Shown piece after piece: positions 1-20,729 of a stretch of 64,000 nt of DNA. The DNA lies in assembly GCF_019393635.1 (NCBI RefSeq), contig NC_057866.1, positions 12,410,223 to 12,474,222 on the forward strand, written 5' to 3'. A program made the position numbers and the translations under genes. The DNA comes from Dromiciops gliroides (lineage: Eukaryota > Chordata > Mammalia > Microbiotheria > Microbiotheriidae). Within the stretch, counting starts at the first letter, position 1; the number at the start of each line of letters is the position of its first letter. Under the pieces are notes generated by a model. The model did no database searches. It was not told the origin of the DNA and saw only the letters and a program-made list of their open reading frames with translations.

Positions 1-505
1 TCTTTTTTTTTTTTTAATTATTTTAGTTTTCAACATTTGTTTAGATAAGATTTCCAATTTCCAATTTTTCTCCTTCCCTCCCCTTCTTCCCCCCCTTCTA
101 GACAGCAGGTAATCTGATATAGGTTATATACATATATAATAACATTAAACACATTTCTGCATTAGTCATGTTATATGAGAAGAATCAGAGCAAAAAGGAA
201 AAACCTCAAAAAAGAAAAACAACAGCACCCAAAACAAAAGAAATAGTATGGTCTAATCAGCGTCCATATTCCACAGTTCCTTTTTATTTTTTTTTTCTGG
301 ATTTGGAGAGCCTTTTCCATCATGAGTTCTTTAGAACTGTCTTGTACTATTGGATCAGTGAGAAGAATCAAGTCTATCACAGTTGATCAACATATAATGT
401 TGATGATACTGTGTACAATGTTCTCCTGGTTCTGCTCATCTCACTCATCATCAGTTCATGCAAGTCCTTCCAGGTTTCCCTGAATTCCTGCTCATTTCTT
501 ATCCT
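1..505 (-). mobile_element. 5'-truncated L1 3' end (LINE-1), antisense
   Basis: Read on the minus strand this is the end of L1 ORF2 and the 3' UTR, closing in a poly-A seen as poly-T at 3-15. It shares long stretches with the copies at 45370-46065 and 59734-60303, including the blocks around AGACAGCAGGTAATCTGATA and ATGTTCTCCTGGTTCTGCTC. It lies in the intron upstream of the last INTS5 exon. The poly-A end touches the window edge, so the target-site duplication cannot be seen. Confidence 0.85.
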
Positions 506-661
506 GGGCCTGTTCTTGAGGCCTGGTTCCTGTTCAGATAGGGGTCCTAGAAGCATCTGGGGGAGTTTGTGGAGACCTTGGTGGGTTTGTTGGGAGGCAG
601 GAGAGTCCCAATATGAGGGTCCAAGGTCTGTCTGACTCCCCCTCCTCTCCTTTCTTCACAG

Positions 662-3626
662 TGCCCAGGAGCTGGCTCAGGAAATCAAGGCCTTTCTAAC
701 AGGTGTTGACCCTGTCCTAGGCCATCAGCTCTCTGCCCGTGACCATGCCCGCTGTGGCCTCCTGCTGCTACGCTCCTTGCCCCCTGCCCGAGCAGCCGTC
801 CTTGACCACCTGAGGAGTGTCTTTGACGAGAGCGTCCGGGCTCACTTGACTATGCTGGATGAAGGGGCTGCCACGAGCCCACAGCATCTCCGCCCGACAC
901 TTCCTTCCCACGTTCCTTCTGGGGGCCCTGGCCTAGAAGATGTCATTCAGGAGGTGCAGCAAGTGCTCTCTGAGTTCATCCGGGCCAATCCCAAGGCCTG
1001 GGCCCCTGTGGTTAGTGCCTGGTCTATTGACCTGATGGGGCAGCTGAGCAGCAAGTACTCTGGCCGCCACCAGCGGGTGCCACATGCTGCAGGCTCCCTA
1101 AATGAGCTGCTGCAGCTGTGGATGGGGTGCCGAGCTACTCGAACCTTGATGGACATTTATGTGCAGTGCCTGTCTGCCCTCATTGGCAGTTGTCCTGATG
1201 CCTGTGTGGATGCCCTCCTGGACACATCTGTCCAGCATTCTCCACATTTCGACTGGGTTGTGGCCCACATTGGCTCCTCCTTTCCTGGCACCATCATCTC
1301 TCGTGTCCTGTCCTGTGGACTCAAGGATTTCTGTGTCCATGGCGGGGCTGGCGGAGGCAGTGGGGCAGCTGGCAGTGCTCCCCCGACCCCTTCAGCAGAC
1401 ACCTTCCCCTCCAGCCCAGCTGTCCCCGGAGAGAAGCGAGTGCCTAAGATTGCGTCTGTTGTGGGGATCCTAGGGCACCTGGCCTCTCGCCATGGGGACA
1501 GCATCCGCCGCGAGCTCCTCCGAATGTTCCATGAGAGCTTGGCTGGGGGGCGTGGGGGTGACCCCTCCCTTCAGGCCACGGTGCCCTTTCTGCTACAGCT
1601 GGCAGTCATGTCGCCGGCCCTACTGGGCACCGTCTCTGGGGAGCTGGTCGACTGCTTGAAGCCCCCATCGGTCCTGAGCCAGCTGCAGCAGCACCTGCAG
1701 GTCTTCAGTAGGGAGGAGCTGGACAACATGCTGAGCCTGGCTGTGCACCTCGTCAGCCAGGCCTCTGGGGCCGGGGCTTACCGGCTCCTCCAGTTCCTGG
1801 TGGACACAGCCATGCCTGCTTCTGTCATCACAACACCCGGCCTGGCCGTCCCTGACGCAGTCCGAGAGGCCTGTGATCGGCTCATCCAGCTGCTGCTGCT
1901 GCACTTGCAGAAGCTGGTGCACAATCGGGGAGGATCCCCTGGGGACGGGCTGCTGGGTCCTCCTCCCCCGCCCCGTGCCGTGCCCTTCCTCGATGCCCTG
2001 CGCAGCCATGTCGGGGAGCTGTGCGGGGAGACCCTGAGGCTGGAGCGGAAGCGATTCCTTTGGCAGCACCAGCTCCTGGGCCTGCTCTCTGTCTATTCCC
2101 GGCCCAGCTGTGGACCGGAGGCCTTGGGCCATCTCTTGAGCCGGGCCCGGACCCCAGAAGAGCTGAGCCTGGCCACACAGCTCTATGCCGGGCTGGCCGT
2201 CAGTCTCTCCGGCCTGCTGCCCTTGGCCTTGTGCAGTTGCCTGGCCCGAGTGCACGCGGGGACACTGCTCCCCCCGTTCACAGCCAGGCTTCTCCGGAAC
2301 CTGGCCCTGCTGGTGGGCTGGGAGCAGCAGGGTGGAGAGGGTCCTGCCACCCTGGGGGCCCGGGTAGGCGAGGCTGTCTCCGGCCAGCTCCCAGATCTGG
2401 CCCCCCTGCTACTGCACCCCGAAGAAGAGGTGGCCGAGGCTGCTTCCTCCCTGCTGGCCATCTGCCCCTTTCCTCAGGGGGCCCTGCTTCCGGCCCAGCT
2501 CCTGAGTCTGGTGAGGGCAGGGGTCTCCCGATTCTTTGCCTCCCTCAGGCTTCATGGCCCTCCCGGCGTCTCTTCGGCTTCTCGGCTGCTCGCTAGGCTC
2601 TCTCAGGCCTCCCCTGCTGGCCTCAAAGCCGTCCTCCAGCTCCTGGTGGAGGGAGCTTTGCACCGAGGCAATGCCGAGCTTTTCGGGGGTGAAGGAGAAG
2701 GGGCAAATGAGAGTCCGATGGCCGCCTCTGGCGCGGCCTCCCCTTACCTGCTGGAGACCAACCGGCGCCACACCACGGCCGTGCCGGGCCCCGGCGGCGT
2801 GTGGTCAGTGTTTCACGCCGGGGTCATCGGCCGGGGCCTGAAGCCGCCTCGGTCGGCGCAGAACCGGAGTGAGCAGGAAGTGATCTACAACACGCAGAGC
2901 CTCCTGTGCCTGCTGGTGCACTGCTGCAGCGGGGCTGGGGGGCCCGGGGCCGGGGCCGGGGGGAGCGACGGCTGGGGCGCACCCGCGCTGAGCCCCGAGG
3001 CTGCCAAGGCGGTGGCCGTGACCCTGGTGGAGAGCGTGTGCCCAGACGCGGCGGGGGCCGAGCTGGCCTGGCCTCCCGAGGACCACGCCCGGACCACGGT
3101 GGAGCGCGACCTGCGCATCGGCCGTCGCTTCCGGGAGCATCCGCTGCTCTTCGAGCTTCTGCGGCTGGTGGCCGCGGCGCCCCCCGCCCTGTGCTACTGC
3201 TCGGTGCTGCTACGGGGGCTGCTGGCCGCCCTCCTGGGGCACTGGGAGGCCTCGCGCCACCTGGACACCTCCAAGTCCCCCTGGCAGCTAGAGGCCTCCT
3301 GCACCCTGGTGGCCGTCATGGCCGAGGGGAGCCTGCTGCCCCCGACCCTGGGCAACATGCACGAGGTGTTTGACAAGCTGGCACCTTTCGAGGTGCGGCT
3401 GCTGCTGCTCAGCGTCTGGGGCTTCCTGCGCGAGCACGGCCCCCTGCCCCAGAAGTTCGCCTTCCAGCCCGAGAGAGGCCGCTTCGCCCGGGACTTCTCC
3501 AGGGAGGGGGGCGGCCCCCACCTGGCCGTCCTGCACAGCGTCCTGCACCGGAACATTGACCGCCTGGGGCTCTTCTCTGGCCGCTTCCAGGCCTGGCCCC
3601 CAGCCCCTCTGCGCCAGGGGACCTGA
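662..3626 (+). CDS. INTS5: Integrator complex subunit 5, last exon (5' partial)
   Basis: INTS5 is a scaffold subunit of the nuclear Integrator complex, which cleaves snRNA 3' ends and attenuates promoter-proximal RNA polymerase II. One open frame of 987 codons follows an acceptor (TTTCTTCACAG, ending at 661). The first base finishes a codon begun in exon 1, which lies left of the window. The translation starts [17 protein letters not shown] and ends [19 protein letters not shown], colinear with human INTS5 (1019 aa). The missing part is therefore about the first 25-30 residues. It is an alpha-helical protein with no catalytic motif, and has Gly/Ser/Pro-rich loops near 1345-1430 and 2920-2975 where marsupial and human differ most. 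The TTG at 777 is an internal Leu codon, not a start. The stop is at 3624-3626. The 3' UTR is only about 120 bases, and the GANAB promoter follows at once. Confidence 0.96.
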
Positions 3627-3741
3627 GCCGCCCCCGCCCCCCAACGCGACTTTGGGAGGGAGGGGCTGAGGTCTGCGCCATCCCCACGACGCATCCCCGC
3701 GCGCTCTGCCCTCTCCACCCCGTTCTTTCTTCCCCCCACTA

Positions 3742-3747
3742 AATAAA
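3742..3747 (+). terminator. INTS5: INTS5 poly(A) signal AATAAA
   Basis: A canonical AATAAA sits 115 bases after the INTS5 stop. Cleavage is expected near 3765, about 325 bases before the GANAB start codon, so INTS5 3'-end formation and the GANAB promoter are nearly contiguous. Confidence 0.85.
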
Positions 3748-3779
3748 GGTTGCCCAGTTTGCAAAGATCCTACTCCTGT

Positions 3780-4090
3780 GATCATCTTAACGGAGCCGGA
3801 GCCGGGATTTGGGGGAGGGGGCGGGTGCTGGGCGGGCTGGGACGAAGGCCACGGGCCAATGGCAGTGCGGCAAGTTGAGAATGCGCCTATCAAAGGTTTC
3901 CTGCTCCTTGTTCCCGCCTCCCGGGTCTCTTCCGTCACGGCTCGCGCTTCGCCCATAGGCCGACTTGGCTCCCTGCTCTCGGGTGGCCAATCACCTCCCG
4001 GGACGGGAGGGCGCGCGGGGCCACGTGTCCCTGCGTGACGGGCGACGGGAGGAGGGAAGAGTCGGGGTCAAGGATCAAAGCCGGCACAAG
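3780..4090 (+). promoter_or_regulatory. GANAB: GANAB promoter and 5' UTR (CpG island)
   Basis: GC- and CpG-rich sequence between the INTS5 3' end and the GANAB ATG, with no TATA box. It holds CCAAT boxes at 3856-3860 and 3987-3991. The second is followed after exactly nine bases by GGACG, giving an imperfect ER-stress element (consensus CCAAT-N9-CCACG), and CCACGTG lies at 4021-4027. Transcription probably starts shortly before 4080. The exact start site cannot be read from sequence. Confidence 0.6.
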
Positions 4091-13434
<9,344 letters not shown>

Positions 13435-14183
13435 CCCGAGGGGCAGCCTGGCCCGAGGGGTGGCCCTGCCCGAGGTGGTCCAGAGGAGCCCCTCCCTCTG
13501 CCCCAGTCACCTTTCCAACCTCACCAGGGCCCAGATGCTGCCTGAAGGATTCTGGCCATAAGCTGGGCAGGGCCAGGATGGGGGCCTGGGGGGTGAGGGG
13601 GCTCCAGGCTGGGAATCTCTCCTCCACCCCCTTGACCCCTGTGGGTGGAGACCGCAGGCCCCTCTCTCTTACTCCCTGGAACTCTTCCCCCCAGACCTCC
13701 CACTGATGCCTTGACTTGGGGCATCTGGATCCCGCCGTGACCCCCTGACCACTCCTCGTCCCTGTCTTCTGGTTGGGGGAAGGCGTCCAGGTGACTTCCC
13801 GTGGGCCTTTGTTTCACACCCCACTGATACACTGGGACCATCCCCTCGCCTCGTGGGGACCGAGTGGGGAGAAAGAAGGGTCTGCCCAAGCTACTGCAGG
13901 GCCCCTGCCCCGGGCGGAGGAGGAAGCCCCCCGCCCTCTGGGGGGCGCTGCCCCGCTGTGGGCCCCTCCTCCTCCCGGGGCAGCAGAGTGAGGTCGGACG
14001 GCGCCGTCTCCTGATGAAGGCCCGTCTATTTATTGCTGGCGGAACGGGGCTGGGGGGGCAATGGATCATGTGTGCCCAGGGTTGGGGGCTCCGAGGTCTG
14101 AGGAGTGGGGGAAGGGGCATCTTGTGGACGTTTTTTACTTCCCCTCAGCCCGAGCTGGGACAGGTTTTGATAAACGGAAAAAC

Positions 14184-14189
14184 AATAAA
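14184..14189 (+). terminator. GANAB: GANAB poly(A) signal AATAAA
   Basis: AATAAA lies 750 bases after the stop, the first canonical signal in the 3' UTR. Cleavage is expected near 14205. The B3GAT3 promoter begins about 200 bases later. Confidence 0.82.
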
Positions 14190-14399
14190 AGAACCGAAAC
14201 TCTTGGCAGCAGCTTCAGTGAATCGGGGGGGAGGGGGCGGGCACGCGCCTAGCCAGCTCTGCGACTGCGCTAGTGGGGGCGGGGGCAGGGTGAGTGCGGT
14301 CCAGACAGTTCTAAGAACCCGCGGACCCCTAGGGCCAAGTGCGCCCGCGCGCGGATTGGGGCGGGAGAGAGGAGGTGTGTGGCCACAGGTCTTTCATGC

Positions 14400-14600
14400 G
14401 CCACCGCAAGATCCACGTGGGGACAGGGTCCACGTGACTTTCCCGAGCGGTGCCCCGAGCCACGTCACGTGCATAGCCCGGAGGTGACGTCGCAGGCACC
14501 GGAAGTGAGCGGCGCGGGAAATCTAAGGGGTGGGACCGACCGGAGATTTACACCGGAAGTTAGGGGATGGGCCTGGGAAAGTGACCGGAAGTGAACACCA
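14400..14600 (+). promoter_or_regulatory. B3GAT3: B3GAT3 promoter: E-box, CRE and ETS cluster
   Basis: Within 180 bases there are CACGTG E-boxes at 14414, 14431 and 14466, a GCCACGT (ACGTGGC on the minus strand) at 14459-14465, a CRE-like TGACGTCG at 14485-14492, and three CCGGAAGT ETS sites at 14499, 14553 and 14585. There is no TATA box. Transcription probably starts near the ETS sites. The 5' UTR then runs about 450 bases of C-rich sequence to the ATG at 15051, and may contain an intron that I could not prove. Confidence 0.65.
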
Positions 14601-15050
14601 GCCAACCGGGACAGAAGGAGAGAGGGAAAGGGGAGGAGGCGTGGGCTCCTCATCCCGGACCCAGTTGAGGGGTGAGGCTGGGGTCGCGTCCAAAGACAGC
14701 GTCCACATCCCTGGACCCTCCTGTCATCATCGTTCCATACTCGTCTCTACCTCCTCCTCCTTTGCCGCTCTGCCTCCACAGCTCCTTTCCCCCCCCCTCC
14801 CCGGCCTTGTCATCCCCCTCCCCTGGCTCTGAAGCCCCCCAGGCTCTCCTGCGGCCTGGTCACCCGCCCAAGCCCCCATCCCCGGCCTGACCACCTCCCC
14901 CTACGCCCTCCCCAGGCCCCATAGATCCCCTTCCCTGCGCCCCCTCCCCCGCAGCCTCCCGCCTTGGTCAGTTCAGCCTTCACCCCAGGGCCCCGCCCCG
15001 TCCGGCCCTGGCCCCGTCCCCATGTGCGCAGGGGCCTCCCGGGCCTGGCC

Positions 15051-17424
<2,374 letters not shown>

Positions 17425-17829
17425 CCGGTGATGCTGAGAGACTCCTTGGGATGTAGGTATGCTAGAGGAGTTGTCCCCTTGCCTTCCAAGGACCATGTAG
17501 GTTGCCAAGGTCATGACCCTCCAGATTCTGGGTCTGCCCCACGGGCCTGGTGGACACAGTGACCATTTCCAGGGCTCCTCCCTCCCCCCATCTTGCCACG
17601 TGGAGCTCTCCAGAGAGGACAAGTGGACGATGGTGTTGAGCCAGGTCAGCGCTGGGGTGGGGAGATGCCCCAGGACAGATGGACTCTGCCAGAAGACCAG
17701 GGATGACTGCCCGATGAGGGCTGCTGTCCAGTTACTCAGTGGACATGGGCATGCATTTGGGGATCTGATCAGGAAGGGGCTGCTGGGTCCCTCCCCACAG
17801 TGAGCATGTTCCCCCATTCCTACCTCCAG

Positions 17830-17835
17830 AATAAA
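17830..17835 (+). terminator. B3GAT3: B3GAT3 poly(A) signal AATAAA
   Basis: AATAAA lies 405 bases after the stop. The convergent ROM1 signal is at 18010-18015 on the other strand. The two 3' ends are only about 130-150 bases apart. Confidence 0.85.
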
Positions 17836-18009
17836 GTATGTCAATCCTCTGACTTCTGCTCTGTGTCCTCCACCCCCCAACACACACACACCCCAACGCC
17901 CAGGAGGCCTGGGGTCTGAACCCCCTTAGGATCAGGTCAGACCCCCGTGTGGTACCAGTGCCTTCCCCTTCCTGAGAAAGAAAGGCAGAAAAGCATCAAG
18001 CGGCTGACG

Positions 18010-18015
18010 TTTATT
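18010..18015 (-). terminator. ROM1: ROM1 poly(A) signal (TTTATT on the plus strand)
   Basis: AATAAA on the minus strand, 378 bases past the ROM1 stop. Cleavage should fall near 17990, tail-to-tail with B3GAT3. Confidence 0.82.
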
Positions 18016-18392
18016 GATTTTTGTACGTATGGAGATTTTTGCCTTTTTTTTCCTGGGTGGCCGGCCCTCCCTCCTCTGAGCTGTTCCTTCTGGCCCCCCA
18101 GGAGTGGGCCTTCTCCCCCCCTCACCTGTGCCAGGGGCAGTGGCTCTGAACTGGGATGGTGGGTTTCTGTTCCTACCTTTAGCTACTTCTAGGTAACGTT
18201 CCCCTGCGTCTCCTGGCTGTTGCCCCTAATCTAGTTCCCTTCCTCTTTTCCCTGGGCCCTGCTGTTGCCCCTTCTTCATTCTCCTCCAGAGCCATGCCCA
18301 CCTCAGCATGGACACCACTGGGGGCAGGGGAATTGAGAAATACCCCCTCCAGCCTCTCATCCTCGTGTCCCCCCCTTCCCCTCCTGTGGGTG

Positions 18393-19780
18393 CTAGGCTT
18401 CTGCTGGGGTCTCCTCAGCCGGGGCCTCTGGTGGGACCTCTTCGGGCACGGGTCTCTGAGCACAAAGCCCCTGCTGGAAAGCACTTTTCAGCATCTCTTT
18501 GAGCCCCCCAGGGAACAGGTAGCCTTGGGTCTCACCCTCCCCATCTATGGCTCCCCCCAGGCCCTCCAGAGCAGTCTGCAGGTACCGGAGTCCCAGGAGC
18601 ACCAGCACCTGTGAGGGGTAGAGGGAGAGAAGTCAGGGGAGAGTTGGCTCCGCTCAGGGGCCCCTCTGACTGCTACCCCAAGGTAGTGACTCTCAGAGCT
18701 GGCCGTGCTCAGCTTAGTCTGCTTCAGGGGAATTGTGCTCACCTGCAACAGGAAGGTGATGCCCAGCACAGTGGCCAGGGTACTGGCCAGCCCCCACAGG
18801 TGCCTCAGCAACACACCGTGGCAGCCCTGTTCCCAGAGGTTGAGGTTGGGCTGCCGGGGGTCAGACAGGGGGTGGGCCTGCATGGTGGAGAGCTGGTTCT
18901 GCACGCAGGGCCGAGGGGAGTGGGGGTTACAGCACGAGAAGGGGACTCCGTCGATTAGGTAGAGTCCTTCCACGTTGCTCTGGATCTGGCTGTCAAAGAA
19001 GCACAGGGGCTGTCAGCCAAGTGAACCCCAGGAGCCGACTCTTGGGGAGGGGATAGATCCACCTCCTGGGGGGAGGCATTAGGGGGAGACGGGCTGGGGG
19101 CAGATGTGGCTAATGGGACCCACAGGGATGAGATGGGCGGTGGGCGGGGTCGCAGGACCAGAAGAGGCCAAGAAGCAATCCATCACTTACTCGATTATGT
19201 CCTGGTTATCGGGGTCCAGATACCGGCTGCTGACCCACTGAACAGTGAACCAGTCTTTGTAGCTGTGCCGGCCACAGCAGTGGTATTCGAGCTGCAGCTC
19301 ATCCATCAGCCGCTTGCCGTTGCAGTGCCCAGGCACCTCTGTGTCCTTGTAGTGGTCCAAGGCTGTTCTCAACCCGCTCTCTAGGGCGGCATCCAGGCCT
19401 CTGGGCAATGCCAGGGCCAGACATACTGCTAGGGCCAAGAGACCCCCACCCCCAACTGTCCCAGCCACCAGGATTGGGCCCAACACCCCTCGCCAAGGGG
19501 GGTATCGGGCCGCATCTAAGGACGCTCTAGTGGCCCCAGCCCCTACGATCCCTGTGCCCAGGGCAGCTGCCCCAGCAGCCAAAGCTGTCTTGGGGAGGGC
19601 TGGAAAGGAGCAGGTGGGGTCCAAGAAAGGGCTTAGATGCCACAGCTGCAGAAGGAGGTGGCCACTAGAGATGAGGGTGAGGCCACCAGCCAGTGCCAGC
19701 AGCCAGGAGAGAAGCCAGAGCCCCTGGGCCAGGCGGATCCGGGCCTGGAGGGGCAGGGGAAGGGGCAGAATGGCAGCCAT
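18393..19780 (-). CDS. ROM1: Rod outer segment membrane protein 1 (tetraspanin)
   Basis: Photoreceptor tetraspanin that assembles with PRPH2 at rod and cone disc rims. Exons in transcript order: 19780-19191, 18989-18743, 18608-18393; GT-AG, 350 aa (human 351). Membrane segments lie at about residues 20-43, 64-84, 100-125 and 264-287. The large loop between the third and fourth carries seven cysteines (153, 168, 169, 216, 217, 225, 253), including the YHCCG and SCC signatures. Cys153 corresponds to the PRPH2 cysteine that links tetramers. The cytoplasmic tail is Glu/Pro-rich. ROM1 is the only minus-strand gene here, and its short intergenic region is shared with ubiquitous EML3. The Met at 19780 begins the family-typical Pro/Leu-rich start. 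Confidence 0.96.
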
Positions 19781-20000
19781 CTCCCATCTCTGCCCTGGGG
19801 GAGTGCAGAGGGGCCTGCCAGGGGACCAAGATAGGGGCGAGGCCGCTGAGTCAGCCTGGCTTGGCTCAGCGCTGGGTTAATGCCAACCTGACCCCAATAC
19901 CCCAGGGTCCCACCCCTAGGCCCTAATAACTTTTTGCCCTGCCCCACCCCCCAGCCAGCCCCAGTCCCAGCACTGATTTTCCTGGCTCCACCCCCCCCCG
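19781..20000 (-). promoter_or_regulatory. ROM1: ROM1 proximal promoter with an NRL-type MARE
   Basis: GCTGAGTCAGC at 19845-19855 is an 11-bp palindrome equal to the core of a Maf recognition element (TGCTGAGTCAGCA), 65 bases upstream of the ROM1 ATG. NRL, the rod Maf factor, uses such sites. A near-match to a CRX site (TTAACCC, minus strand) lies at about 19873-19880. There is no CpG island on this side, in contrast to EML3. Tissue specificity is inferred from family knowledge. Confidence 0.65.
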
Positions 20001-20279
20001 GTGGGCCCCGCCCCTACGGAGAAGACAGACAGTCCTGTGGCCCCGCCCCCTTCTTCTGTTCTTCCCCCTCAACCCCCCACCTGCCCGATCTGGTTTCTCT
20101 GTGCACTCTACACCCAACACACACACTTTGCCCTAGTCCGTCAAAGTGGGTGGGTGGGAACTCCGCTGGGGAGCCTGTCGGGTGTCGTAGCTCACCCTTC
20201 TTGGGTCCCCTGGGAATAGAGGAGAAAGTGTGTGGGAGCGATCCTGGGAGAGTTGGGGGTTAGGAGAGGCAGGGGCACT

Positions 20280-20729
20280 TGGAGGCTGGGGCGGGGGGTG
20301 GGGGGGCCGGGGGACCGGAGGGGGGCCAGTGGGTCACGGGAGGTCTGGGGCCCTTTGCCCCGCCCTCCCTTCCGCCCCCGTGGGAGTACAGCCGGGTCCG
20401 GGCAGGGAGGGGTTACCAGGCGGCCCGCCCCCCCCCGCCCCCCCACTGCCCCCCCCCCCCAGTGCTTCCTGGCTGCTCCGCGTCCGGCGTCTGTTTGCGC
20501 CGCGGAGCAGGGGCCCGGGACTGCTCCCCTGCCCCTCGGGAGCACCGCGCGAGCCGGGGGACAGCGCCCTCCTGCACACCGACGGGGGCCCCTGCTCCGC
20601 CCCCCCGGCTGCCCGCTGCCCGCCCGGTCGTCCAGTGCCCTCCCCAGGCGGGCCATGGCCCTCGCATCTCTCCAGCCCTAGACGCGGCCGCCACTCGCGG
20701 CTGGGCTCGGAGCACCCCGGGGGGGCAGA
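20280..20729 (+). promoter_or_regulatory. EML3: EML3 promoter and 5' UTR (CpG island)
   Basis: Very GC-rich sequence with long C and G runs, including a C-run region at about 20428-20460, leading to the ATG at 20730. No TATA box was seen. Several open frames above 100 codons here are base-composition artefacts. Confidence 0.6.

Noticed and set aside
1620-2255. 211-codon open frame on the minus strand inside INTS5
   Set aside because: Mirror of a long GC-rich coding exon; Gln/Pro/Gly-rich with no recognisable domain. The plus-strand frame is plainly INTS5.
3856-3870. First CCAAT box of the GANAB promoter as an ER-stress element
   Set aside because: Nine bases later the sequence is GCAAG, not CCACG, and the minus strand offers no match either.
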